A stretch of 5,074 bases of DNA, from assembly GCA_018814245.1 (NCBI GenBank), contig JAHIZN010000204.1, positions 1 through 5,074 of the forward strand, in the 5' to 3' direction. Positions 1 to 4,857 of this stretch are shown in pieces. The notes under the pieces are model-generated. The model made no database searches. It worked only from the letters and a program-made list of their open reading frames with translations, and was not told the DNA's origin. This DNA is from a bacterium (GTDB lineage: Bacteria > UBA9089 > CG2-30-40-21). Position numbers and translations under genes: made by a program. Each line of letters starts with the position of its first letter. Position 1 is the first letter of the stretch.

Positions 1-215
1 ACAACTTATCCCATTAGGAATGATAATCCTGTAATCTTCCCTTCGATTTTAAGGCATTGATTATATTATTATCCCCATATCTCATGTCATATCTCCATAT
101 CCCCCTTCTTACACTTTTAATGTTATAGCCTGAACGATTACGAATATTCTTTCTTGTGAATTAAAAGAAAAGGCAGAGTGTCCATATCGTTTTAAGGAAT
201 AGGAGAAGACAAAAA
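1..215. other. Upstream non-coding region; no confident promoter
   Basis: No convincing gene lies here. In frame 1 an open stretch runs from the window edge to a TGA at 58-60, and in frame 2 to a TAA at 31-33. Either could be the tail of an upstream gene, but 10-20 residues are too few to judge. The stretch at 71-115 is pyrimidine-rich, with imperfect reiterations of a CCATATCTC-like unit. I looked for -35/-10 pairs ahead of the first gene and found none with acceptable spacing, so the tatA promoter is not assigned. Confidence 0.5.
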
Positions 216-407
216 ATGTTTGGGATAGGCACGCAAGAAATTATTGTTATCCTGATAATTGCCTTAATCGTTGTTGGTCCGAGGAAATTACCTGAAATTG
301 GCAGGGCACTTGGACGAGGACTCAGAGAGATTAAAAAGGCTACGGACGAGATAAAAGATCAGATGTCTCTTGAGATTAAAAATATAGATGAGAAGGATAT
401 TGAATAA
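216..407 (+). CDS. tatA: Sec-independent (twin-arginine) translocase subunit, TatA/TatE type
   Basis: A 63-residue inner-membrane protein. In this family many copies assemble with TatC, and TatB where present, to move folded proteins carrying twin-arginine signal peptides across the cytoplasmic membrane. The sequence shows the standard layout. A short N-terminus (MFGIGTQE) leads into one membrane helix at about residues 7-20, then the Gly-Pro hinge at 21-22. An amphipathic helix follows, starting RKLPEIGRALG and running to about residue 47, and the tail is charged. The residue before the hinge glycine is Val20, where many TatA proteins have Phe. The short tail and the LPEIGRALG motif favour TatA/E over TatB. 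An AGGAG at 201-205 sits 10 bases before the ATG. No tatC lies in the window, so the rest of the system must be elsewhere. Confidence 0.93.
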   Translation: MFGIGTQEIIVILIIALIVVGPRKLPEIGRALGRGLREIKKATDEIKDQMSLEIKNIDEKDIE

Positions 408-464
408 ATGGTCGTATCAAATGTAACACCAAACATTACCCAGCACCTGCCATAAGGAGAAAAA

Positions 465-821
465 ATGGACATCCTTAACATGAATAATCTGCTCAGACCC
501 CAAGAGGTAACCAATGAAGAAGAACAGCAACAGATGGAAAAAGAAAGGACAAAGCCGAGGGAAGGGCAAGAAGATATTCGAGTCAAAAAACATAAAGAAC
601 AGATTACAACTATTGCCGAAAAATACGGTAAGGATAGGGTGACTATCTCTGAAGAGGGACAATATGCATACAACATAGCCAGAAATATTATGATAACTCA
701 AACACCAGCATCAGGGAAAGAGGTAATTGCCATAGGTAAAAAAATACAGGAAAAAACCGAAAAACCATTTGCCAAAGAAACTACTATAACTAATTTTATA
801 AAAGGAATATTAGGATTATGA
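465..821 (+). CDS. Small hydrophilic hypothetical protein
   Basis: A 118-residue protein I do not recognise. Residues 1-50 are very charged (Glu, Gln, Lys) and probably form a coiled coil or disordered segment. The middle has the phrase DRVTISEEGQYA (about residues 58-69). This resembles the D-x-V-x-I-S-x-E-(A/G) phrase found in FlgM-like and other small bacterial proteins, but nothing else supports a FlgM assignment. The C-terminus is basic and ends in a mildly hydrophobic helix (ITNFIKGILGL). There is no signal peptide or membrane segment. Reality is supported by an AAGGAG at 454-459 just before the ATG and by its last codon overlapping the next start (ATGA, 818-821). That overlap implies translational coupling to the phosphoesterase gene. 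A regulatory or adaptor role would be a guess. Confidence 0.72.
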   Translation: MDILNMNNLLRPQEVTNEEEQQQMEKERTKPREGQEDIRVKKHKEQITTIAEKYGKDRVTISEEGQYAYNIARNIMITQTPASGKEVIAIGKKIQEKTEKPFAKETTITNFIKGILGL

Positions 822-1570
822 AATATGGGATAATGTCTGACATTCATAGTAATCTTGCAGCCCTTGAGTCTGTCTTAATTGCTATGGAAATAGCAAAGGT
901 GGACAAAATAATTTGTCTGGGAGATATTGTTGGTTATGGACCAAACCCAAACGAGTGTGTGGAAAGAATTAATAAAATCGATGGGCTGATACTTGCCGGT
1001 AATCACGACCTTGCATCTATTGGCTGGGAGGATGCAGAATGGTTTAATTCTCATGCTAAGGAGGCAATCCTCTGGACAGAAGGACAGCTTACTGCAAAAA
1101 ACAAGGAATATCTTTCTCATCTTCCAGAGGTTATATCGCAAAAGGATTTCATCCTTGTTCATGGAAGCCTTTATCACTTTACAGATGAATATATTATGAC
1201 TGGTGCTACCGCAAAAAAGAGCTTTGATCTTATGAAACATAGAAAACTTTTGCTAATAGGACATACTCATTATCCCGCCACTTTTTTTAGAAAGCAAGGA
1301 CAATTGACAGAAGTATCCCCTATTCAAAATTTGAGGCTTACAGACGGGGATGTACTCCGTCTGTCAAATGATATTCAGAGTATTATTAGTGTTGGAAGTG
1401 TTGGTCAGCCACGGGACGGGGATAATCGTGCATCCTTTGGGATATTTGACATAGAGACAATGACTGTAACCATAAAAAAGATTCCGTATGATATTAAAAA
1501 AACTCAGGGACAAATGGTTGAGGCAGGGTTGCCAAAGTATCTTATCTCAAGATTGGCTATGGGACGGTAA
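818..1570 (+). CDS. Calcineurin-like metallophosphoesterase, YfcE/MJ0936 type
   Basis: A 250-residue cytosolic phosphoesterase with the two-metal catalytic site of the calcineurin-like superfamily. Visible motifs in order: D8-x-H10 (SDIHSN), G35-D36 followed by VGYGPNP, G61-N62-H63-D64, H115-G116, and G148-H149-T150-H151. All expected metal ligands are present. The SVGSVGQPRDGD block at 191-202 is typical of the YfcE/MJ0936-like group with a Metallophos_2 fold, in which the C-terminal strand follows this loop. Members act on phosphodiesters, cyclic nucleotides or phosphoserine/threonine, and the substrate cannot be read from the motifs. Length fits the family and no frameshift is seen. The start overlaps the upstream stop as ATGA, and the next gene begins 2 bases after the stop, so it sits in the middle of an operon. 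Sampled lines are A+T-rich (about 27-40% G+C). Confidence 0.9.
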   Translation: MKYGIMSDIHSNLAALESVLIAMEIAKVDKIICLGDIVGYGPNPNECVERINKIDGLILAGNHDLASIGWEDAEWFNSHAKEAILWTEGQLTAKNKEYLSHLPEVISQKDFILVHGSLYHFTDEYIMTGATAKKSFDLMKHRKLLLIGHTHYPATFFRKQGQLTEVSPIQNLRLTDGDVLRLSNDIQSIISVGSVGQPRDGDNRASFGIFDIETMTVTIKKIPYDIKKTQGQMVEAGLPKYLISRLAMGR

Positions 1571-1572
1571 AT

Positions 1573-2349
1573 ATGAAAATCCACGAAACATATAACGGCA
1601 CAAAGGCACATAGACACAGATGGGTTAAGCTGTCTCTCTTGATAGCAAGCATAATTATTGGATGTTACAGCTATGGTTTTGCTGAAAAGCTGCCATTTAG
1701 CAAGGAAGAGGTGCTGTCTTTTTCAGTAGAGATGTTTGGGATAAAAATAGGGGCACAGACCATGCAGGCATGTTTATTGCCTGGGTCACAAACACTTAAG
1801 TTAATCTCTGAAACCAAAACATCGCCATTTGCTTCGAGGATTTATAAGCTGCACAACAAGATCGAAACACATATTTCCATAAAGGATTCCCTGCCGATAT
1901 ATATCAATAATCAGACACAAGAGGGCAAATATATCAAGCACTGGACTGCTGAAATTGACCAAAGGAATCATCTTGGCACCATAACCATTGTCAATGGTAC
2001 AGGGGATAAAAAAATTGGACAGAAACAAGCCGTTCTGTCCCTACAGCCCAACACCATAAATATCCCTGCCTTGATTTATTATCTGCGAACAACAGAATTG
2101 GGAACAAATAGCTCCCTTTCTTTTGCTCTCCTTAAAGAAGACAATACTGAGAAAATAATAGCAAGGGTGGCAAAGCAGGAAAGGATTCGTGTGACATATG
2201 GTGAATTTTCTACACTAAAGGTTGTCAGCTCTTCCGGGGATGTAATTGTTTGGTTTACGAATGACAAGAAACGGCTGCCAATAAGGATAAAATGTCAAAC
2301 CAATGCAGGCTGGTTAAAGGCTGAGCTGACAAATGTCAGGGTTATGTAG
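1573..2349 (+). CDS. Exported DUF3108-like protein
   Basis: A 258-residue protein predicted to leave the cytoplasm. Residues 17-37 make a signal peptide with a basic start (HRHRWVKL), a hydrophobic core (SLLIASIIIG) and likely cleavage after GFA (residue 37). Cys31, preceded by I-I-G, could alternatively act as a poor lipobox. The mature part begins near EVLSFSVEMFGIKIGAQTM. That phrase matches the opening beta-strands of DUF3108 proteins, which are periplasmic or outer-membrane-associated beta-rich proteins of uncertain function. The rest alternates short polar and hydrophobic strands and ends with IRIKCQTNAGWLKAELTNV, typical of the C-terminal strands. The start is 2 bases after the phosphoesterase stop with only a weak GGGACGG ahead, so translation may depend on coupling. 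The 16 residues before the hydrophobic core are unusually long and are partly encoded by three 8-base repeats. The TAG stop lies in the edge of a dispersed hairpin repeat. Confidence 0.75.
   Translation: MKIHETYNGTKAHRHRWVKLSLLIASIIIGCYSYGFAEKLPFSKEEVLSFSVEMFGIKIGAQTMQACLLPGSQTLKLISETKTSPFASRIYKLHNKIETHISIKDSLPIYINNQTQEGKYIKHWTAEIDQRNHLGTITIVNGTGDKKIGQKQAVLSLQPNTINIPALIYYLRTTELGTNSSLSFALLKEDNTEKIIARVAKQERIRVTYGEFSTLKVVSSSGDVIVWFTNDKKRLPIRIKCQTNAGWLKAELTNVRVM
1597..1620 (+). repeat. Three imperfect 8-bp tandem units in a signal-peptide coding region
   Basis: The units are GGCACAAA, GGCACATA and GACACAGA, contiguous and within the N-terminal coding part of the DUF3108-like gene. They encode GTKAHRHR just ahead of the hydrophobic core of the signal peptide. 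Such CACA-type 8-mers are more often seen between genes, so the N-terminus may have been lengthened by repeat sequence. Confidence 0.6.
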
Positions 2350-2371
2350 GGGCAGGCCACTGTGCCTGCCC
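2346..2371 (+). repeat. Hairpin repeat unit A1 (GTAGGGGCAG type), possible weak terminator
   Basis: GTAGGGGCAGGC opens the unit. GGGCAGGC (2350-2357) pairs perfectly with GCCTGCCC (2364-2371) around the 6-base loop CACTGT. The downstream bases CTTTAT contain only three T residues in a row, so rho-independent termination would be weak. A second unit with the same GTAGGGGCAG(G/A)C edge lies at 4784-4810 in opposite orientation, which argues for a dispersed repeat rather than a dedicated terminator. The TAG stop of the upstream gene (2347-2349) falls inside this unit. Confidence 0.75.
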
Positions 2372-2388
2372 TTTATGTCCTTCGATAG

Positions 2389-2522
2389 CTTATCCTTACA
2401 CACATCTTTTTGGGGACGGAATTCTGACGGGAAATGCGACAAAACAACAGAAGCATGTACCGCAAAATGATTAATAATTCAGCAATTCAGCAATTGTCAA
2501 TTGTTGAATTGCTGAATTAATG
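2389..2522 (+). repeat. Direct repeat B, copy 1
   Basis: This copy aligns with 4858-4983 in the same orientation. By hand the first 117 positions show about 10 substitutions and one single-base gap, roughly 90% identity. Shared landmarks are CTTATCCTTAC, GAATTCTGA, CAAAACAACAGAAGCATGTA, CGCAAAATGATTAA and CAATTGTCAATTGTT. The copy ends in a long A+T-rich palindrome (2475-2519). No open frame of useful length is conserved between the copies, so this is a non-coding repeat. It fills most of the 220-bp gap between the DUF3108-like gene and the radical SAM gene. Confidence 0.85.
2475..2519. repeat. Near-perfect 22-bp A+T-rich palindrome at the end of repeat B1
   Basis: The left arm 2475-2496 and right arm 2498-2519 are reverse complements except for one G/T pair, with a single central base (T2497). 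Each arm carries the reiterated unit CAGCAATT or a variant of it. In repeat copy 2 the right arm is shortened and substituted, so only the inner part still pairs. Confidence 0.85.
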
Positions 2523-2557
2523 GTGGTTGGACTTGTGGGTAAAGATAAGCCGATAGC

Positions 2558-2562
2558 GAGGG
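2558..2562 (+). promoter_or_regulatory. Shine-Dalgarno GAGGG that selects a GTG start
   Basis: GAGGG lies 7 bases before the GTG at 2570. The in-frame ATG at 2588 has only GGAAG at 2572-2576, 11 bases away. This favours GTG at 2570 as the radical SAM start. The family alignment does not settle it, because the first conserved residues come later (PYFSFKQF, about residue 21). Confidence 0.5.
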
Positions 2563-2569
2563 TTAGGGT

Positions 2570-3649
2570 GTGGAAGTTTTAGTGAGTATGCCGCTGCCAG
2601 AGGTTCTGCCTCTGCATTTTGGAAACAAGCCTTATTTCTCATTCAAGCAATTCCTGTCTCAACGATTTGATTTTCCAGTACACAAGCTCTGTGTGGATGC
2701 TGGGTTCACCTGTCCCAATCGTGATGGAAGGGTTGGTTATGGCGGGTGTACCTATTGTTATAACCCTGGCTTCAGCCAAGCTGCCTGCGATAATCATGCT
2801 CCGGTAATTGGTCAGTTACCAGTGGCAGTCGCAGGCTTTAGCCTGCGTAAAATAACGCAGGCTAAAGCCTGCGACTGCCAATTTCCACTGATAATTGAGA
2901 AATTACCTCCTGTTAGCATTCAGGAACAAATTCAGAGGCTAAAACTTAAAAGCAAGAGAAAGGGCAGGTTTCTGATTTATTTTCAGCCCTACACCAATAC
3001 CTATAAATCACCTGAAAAGTTAAAATTGCTGTATGATGATGCCTTATCTGATAGTGATGTGGTTGGGCTTTGTATTGGTACCAGACCAGATTGTGTGGAC
3101 AATGAAACCCTTTCACTTATTGAAGGATATGCAAAAAACCATCATGTCTGGATAGAATATGGGCTTCAATCCATTCATGATCATACCCTGAAGGCGATAA
3201 ACAGGGGACATACCTTTGCCCAATCTGAGGATGCAATAAACAGAACAAGGGGCAGGGGTATATTTATCTGTGTGCATATCATCCTTGGGTTACCGGGTGA
3301 AACAAGGGATGAGATGATAGAGACCATAAAAACGCTTTCAGGAATGGGCATACACGGGATTAAGATCCATCACCTTCATGTGATGAAAAATACTCCATTG
3401 GCTGAAGAGTTTTATCAGAGAAGGGTTAAGGTATTTACCATTGAGGAATATATTCCTCTGGTGTGTGATGTACTTGAATATCTCTCTCCAAGTGTTACGG
3501 TTCAGCGGCTTTTTGGCGAGGTGACTGGAGATGACCTGCTTATTGCCCCTCGTTGGGAGAAACCAAAGAATGCGATGCTTGCTGCAATTGAGGCTGAATT
3601 TTTGAGAAGGGGGAGTTTTCAGGGGTGCAGGTATACTGCGGCCTATTAA
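2570..3649 (+). CDS. Radical SAM protein, YhcC/TIGR01212 family, with in-frame palindromic insert
   Basis: A 359-residue cytosolic radical SAM enzyme (start GTG). Cysteines C48, C60 and C63 (FTCPNRDG...GGCTYC) form the C-x11-C-x2-C motif of the YhcC-like family and should bind the [4Fe-4S] cluster that cleaves S-adenosylmethionine. Further family landmarks are FQPYTNTY (138-145), GLCIGTRPDC (166-175), WIEYGLQS (194-201), INRGHTF (210-216), ILGLPGETR (238-246), GIKIHHLHV (263-271) and a C-terminal LLIAPRW (323-329). The biochemical role of this family is not firmly known. The odd feature is residues 78-113. They are encoded by a 105-bp palindrome and have no counterpart in family members I recall; E. 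coli YhcC has about 35 residues between CxxC and FQ, against 74 here. The insert adds cysteines 101 and 103 near the cluster motif. The frame stays open to a normal C-terminus. Sampled G+C is about 43-45%. Confidence 0.9.
   Translation: MEVLVSMPLPEVLPLHFGNKPYFSFKQFLSQRFDFPVHKLCVDAGFTCPNRDGRVGYGGCTYCYNPGFSQAACDNHAPVIGQLPVAVAGFSLRKITQAKACDCQFPLIIEKLPPVSIQEQIQRLKLKSKRKGRFLIYFQPYTNTYKSPEKLKLLYDDALSDSDVVGLCIGTRPDCVDNETLSLIEGYAKNHHVWIEYGLQSIHDHTLKAINRGHTFAQSEDAINRTRGRGIFICVHIILGLPGETRDEMIETIKTLSGMGIHGIKIHHLHVMKNTPLAEEFYQRRVKVFTIEEYIPLVCDVLEYLSPSVTVQRLFGEVTGDDLLIAPRWEKPKNAMLAAIEAEFLRRGSFQGCRYTAAY
2595..2616 (+). repeat. Small hairpin at the start of the radical SAM gene
   Basis: CAGAGG (2598-2603) pairs with CCTCTG (2609-2614) around TTCTG. 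With C2597 bulged, TG/CA extends the stem to 8 bp. It encodes residues of the non-conserved N-terminus, so it may be repeat-derived sequence taken into the gene, or a structure affecting initiation. Confidence 0.45.
2803..2907. mobile_element. 105-bp nested palindromic element inserted in frame within a CDS
   Basis: The outer arms at 2803-2825 and 2885-2907 match in 19 of 23 positions, with ends GGTAATT and AATTACC. The inner arms at 2823-2848 and 2855-2880 are perfect reverse complements over 26 bp, around the loop AAAATA. TCC occurs on both sides (2800-2802 and 2908-2910), consistent with a 3-bp target duplication. The element plus one TCC is 108 bp, or 36 codons. Deleting it joins codons as A-P-V-S-I-Q-E-Q and restores family-like spacing. 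The size and in-frame placement resemble Rickettsia palindromic elements by analogy only; no sequence relation is claimed. It encodes no protein of its own. Confidence 0.8.
2823..2880. repeat. Perfect 26-bp inverted repeat (REP-like hairpin) within the element
   Basis: The left arm begins TGGCAGTCGCAGGC and ends GCCTGCGT, and the right arm mirrors it exactly; the loop is AAAATA (2849-2854). Within each arm GCAGGCT TTAGCCTGC is itself a palindrome, so several alternative folds are possible. It encodes residues 85-104 of the radical SAM protein. Perfect pairing, against 19/23 in the outer arms, suggests a younger insertion or continued selection or correction. Confidence 0.9.
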
Positions 3650-3697
3650 GAGATCGCCATTGTGGATGGGCATAAATAAAAAAAGGGGAAAGACAAA

Positions 3698-4531
3698 ATG
3701 GAACGAAACAAAATAATTGTTTTTGAGAACAGGAAAATTCGTCGCGTGTGGTATAATGAGGAATGGTATTTTTCTGTAGTGGATGTATGCGGGGCATTAA
3801 CCGATAGCCCGGATGCAGGCGCCTACTGGAGAAAGTTGAAACAACGGCTGAATCAAGAAGGAAGCGAGGTCGTGACATTTTGTCACGGACTGAAATTAGA
3901 AGCATCTGACGGCAAAAAATATGCAACCGACTGCGCCAATACAGAAAGTATGTTCCGCATCATTCAGTCTATTCCCTCCCCCAAAGCAGAGCCCTTCAAA
4001 CGCTGGTTGGCTAAAGTGGGTTATGAAAGGGTGCAGGAAATTGAAAACCCTGAGCTGGCGCAAGAACGGATGAAGGAACTGTACGAAAAAAAAGGGTATC
4101 CCATGGATTGGATTGATAAACGGTTGCGAGGCATAGCCATTCGCCAGAATCTTACTGACGAATGGAAAGAAAGGGGTATTGAGAACGAACGGGATTTTTC
4201 CATTCTTACCGCTGAAATATCAAAAGCTGCTTTTGGCTTAACCCCTTCGGAATACAAAGAATTGAAAGGATTGACCATGAAGAACCAGAACCTGCGCGAC
4301 CACATGACCGATTTGGAACTGATCTTTACCATGTTAGGAGAGAAGGTCACCACCGAGATTTCGCAGAATGAAAAGCCCGAAACCGTTGAAAAAAGCAAAC
4401 GGGTTGCCAAACGTGGTGGGAGGGTAGCCGGAAAAGCACGCCAAGAGACCGAAAAGGAACTGGGGCGAAGCATTGTAACCAATCAAAATTATTTGCCGGA
4501 AAATACAAAATTAGATGAGAAGAAACGATAG
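3698..4531 (+). CDS. BRO-N domain protein (phage antirepressor-like, DinD-like C-terminus)
   Basis: A 277-residue protein. Residues 6-105 form a BRO-N domain (IRRVWYNEEWYFSVVDVCGAL, then DGKKYATDCANTESMFRIIQSIPSPKAEPFKRWLAKV). This DNA-binding module is found in phage antirepressors and baculovirus BRO proteins. Residues 110-265 follow the longer bacterial version of the family: KRLRGIAIRQNLTDEWKERGI, ILTAEISKAAFGLT, KGLTMKNQNLRDHMTDLELIFTMLGE, and a basic GKARQETEKELGRSIVT tail. The KGL...DHM...EL pattern recalls E. coli DinD from memory. A DNA-binding regulatory or DNA-damage-linked role is inferred. AAGGGGAA at 3683-3690 sits 7 bases before the ATG. It starts 48 bp after the radical SAM stop. 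Two sampled lines have 45-47% G+C, higher than the left half of the window, consistent with acquisition by transfer. No other phage genes are visible. Confidence 0.85.
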   Translation: MERNKIIVFENRKIRRVWYNEEWYFSVVDVCGALTDSPDAGAYWRKLKQRLNQEGSEVVTFCHGLKLEASDGKKYATDCANTESMFRIIQSIPSPKAEPFKRWLAKVGYERVQEIENPELAQERMKELYEKKGYPMDWIDKRLRGIAIRQNLTDEWKERGIENERDFSILTAEISKAAFGLTPSEYKELKGLTMKNQNLRDHMTDLELIFTMLGEKVTTEISQNEKPETVEKSKRVAKRGGRVAGKARQETEKELGRSIVTNQNYLPENTKLDEKKR

Positions 4532-4550
4532 GGATAGTGGGGGACGGAGT

Positions 4551-4566
4551 TAACTTAATAACTTAA
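4551..4566 (+). repeat. Tandem duplication of TAACTTAA
   Basis: Two perfect adjacent copies of the 8-mer lie 20 bases after the BRO-N stop codon. They directly follow GGGGACGGAGT, a motif whose first nine bases also occur in repeat B1 (2412-2420). Confidence 0.7.
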
Positions 4567-4647
4567 CAAAAATGATAGCGGTCGTTGTTGAATTTCTTGA
4601 TTTATTTATGTCGCAGAGTCGCAGGATCATGAGGGGCGAAATTGGTA

Positions 4648-4704
4648 TGGAGTGCAGTGTAGTGTCCGTGACACTGCATACATTGACACGGTCAATATAC
4701 TCCA
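4648..4704. other. Possible three-way-junction fold
   Basis: The outer stem TGGAGT (4648-4653) pairs with ACTCCA (4699-4704). Arm 1 is GCAGTGT (4654-4660) with ACACTGC (4671-4677). Arm 2 is ATTGAC (4682-4687) with GTCAAT (4691-4696) around ACG. CCGTG in the loop side of arm 1 (4666-4670) is complementary to CACGG at the tip of arm 2 (4687-4691). An alternative arm-1 pairing, AGTGTC/GACACT (4661-4666/4670-4675), is also possible. Whether it works as RNA, as single-stranded DNA or not at all cannot be told from one copy. Confidence 0.35.
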
Positions 4705-4783
4705 AAATAAAGCCAAAGTTGAATTGCTTGACAAGATTAGATGTGTGGGATTTTACTTTGCGGTGTTTCACTTTGTGGTATCA

Positions 4784-4810
4784 GGGCAGACACTCAAGGT
4801 CTGCCCCTAC
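4784..4810 (-). repeat. Hairpin repeat unit A2 (GTAGGGGCAG type)
   Basis: GGGCAGAC (4784-4791) pairs perfectly with GTCTGCCC (4799-4806) around ACTCAAG. Read on the minus strand it begins GTAGGGGCAGAC, matching the edge of unit A1 (GTAGGGGCAGGC), so the two units are in opposite orientation. Loop sequence differs while the stems stay paired: the G-C pair in A1 is replaced by A-T here, a compensated change. Confidence 0.75.
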
Positions 4811-4814
4811 GGCA

Positions 4815-4851
4815 TATTCCCCTCCTCGGAGGGATTAGGGGTATTCCCCTC
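4815..4851 (+). repeat. Spaced direct repeat TATTCCCCTC
   Basis: Identical 10-mers occur at 4815-4824 and 4842-4851, each followed by a similar CTCGG or TTGGG. Between them CCCTCC/GGAGGG (4820-4825/4828-4833) can pair, but the two-base loop means the innermost pair must open. This block sits between hairpin A2 and direct repeat B2 and has no match at the same place in copy 1. Confidence 0.6.
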
Positions 4852-4857
4852 TTGGGA

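Noticed and set aside
465..821. FlgM (anti-sigma factor) assignment
   Set aside because: Only one short phrase is similar; the length, N-terminus and neighbours do not fit and no flagellar gene is present.
2350..2374. Rho-independent terminator after the DUF3108-like gene
   Set aside because: The stem is good, but only three T residues follow and the same unit recurs elsewhere, so a repeat is the better call; terminator activity remains possible.
3540..3926. Minus-strand open frame of 128 codons
   Set aside because: It spans the end of the radical SAM gene and the start of the BRO-N gene, both with clear motifs on the + strand.
4021..4482. Minus-strand open frame of 153 codons
   Set aside because: It lies fully inside the well-supported BRO-N gene on the other strand; its Ser/Phe-rich translation is a typical shadow.
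4728..4756. Promoter with TTGACA at 4728-4733
   Set aside because: At 16-18 bp spacing the -10 candidates (such as TTTTAC) match poorly and no gene follows in the window.
4572..4838. Open frame of 88 codons on the + strand
   Set aside because: It overlaps the previous frame and runs through the three-way-junction candidate and hairpin A2; composition is unlike a real protein and no ribosome site is seen.
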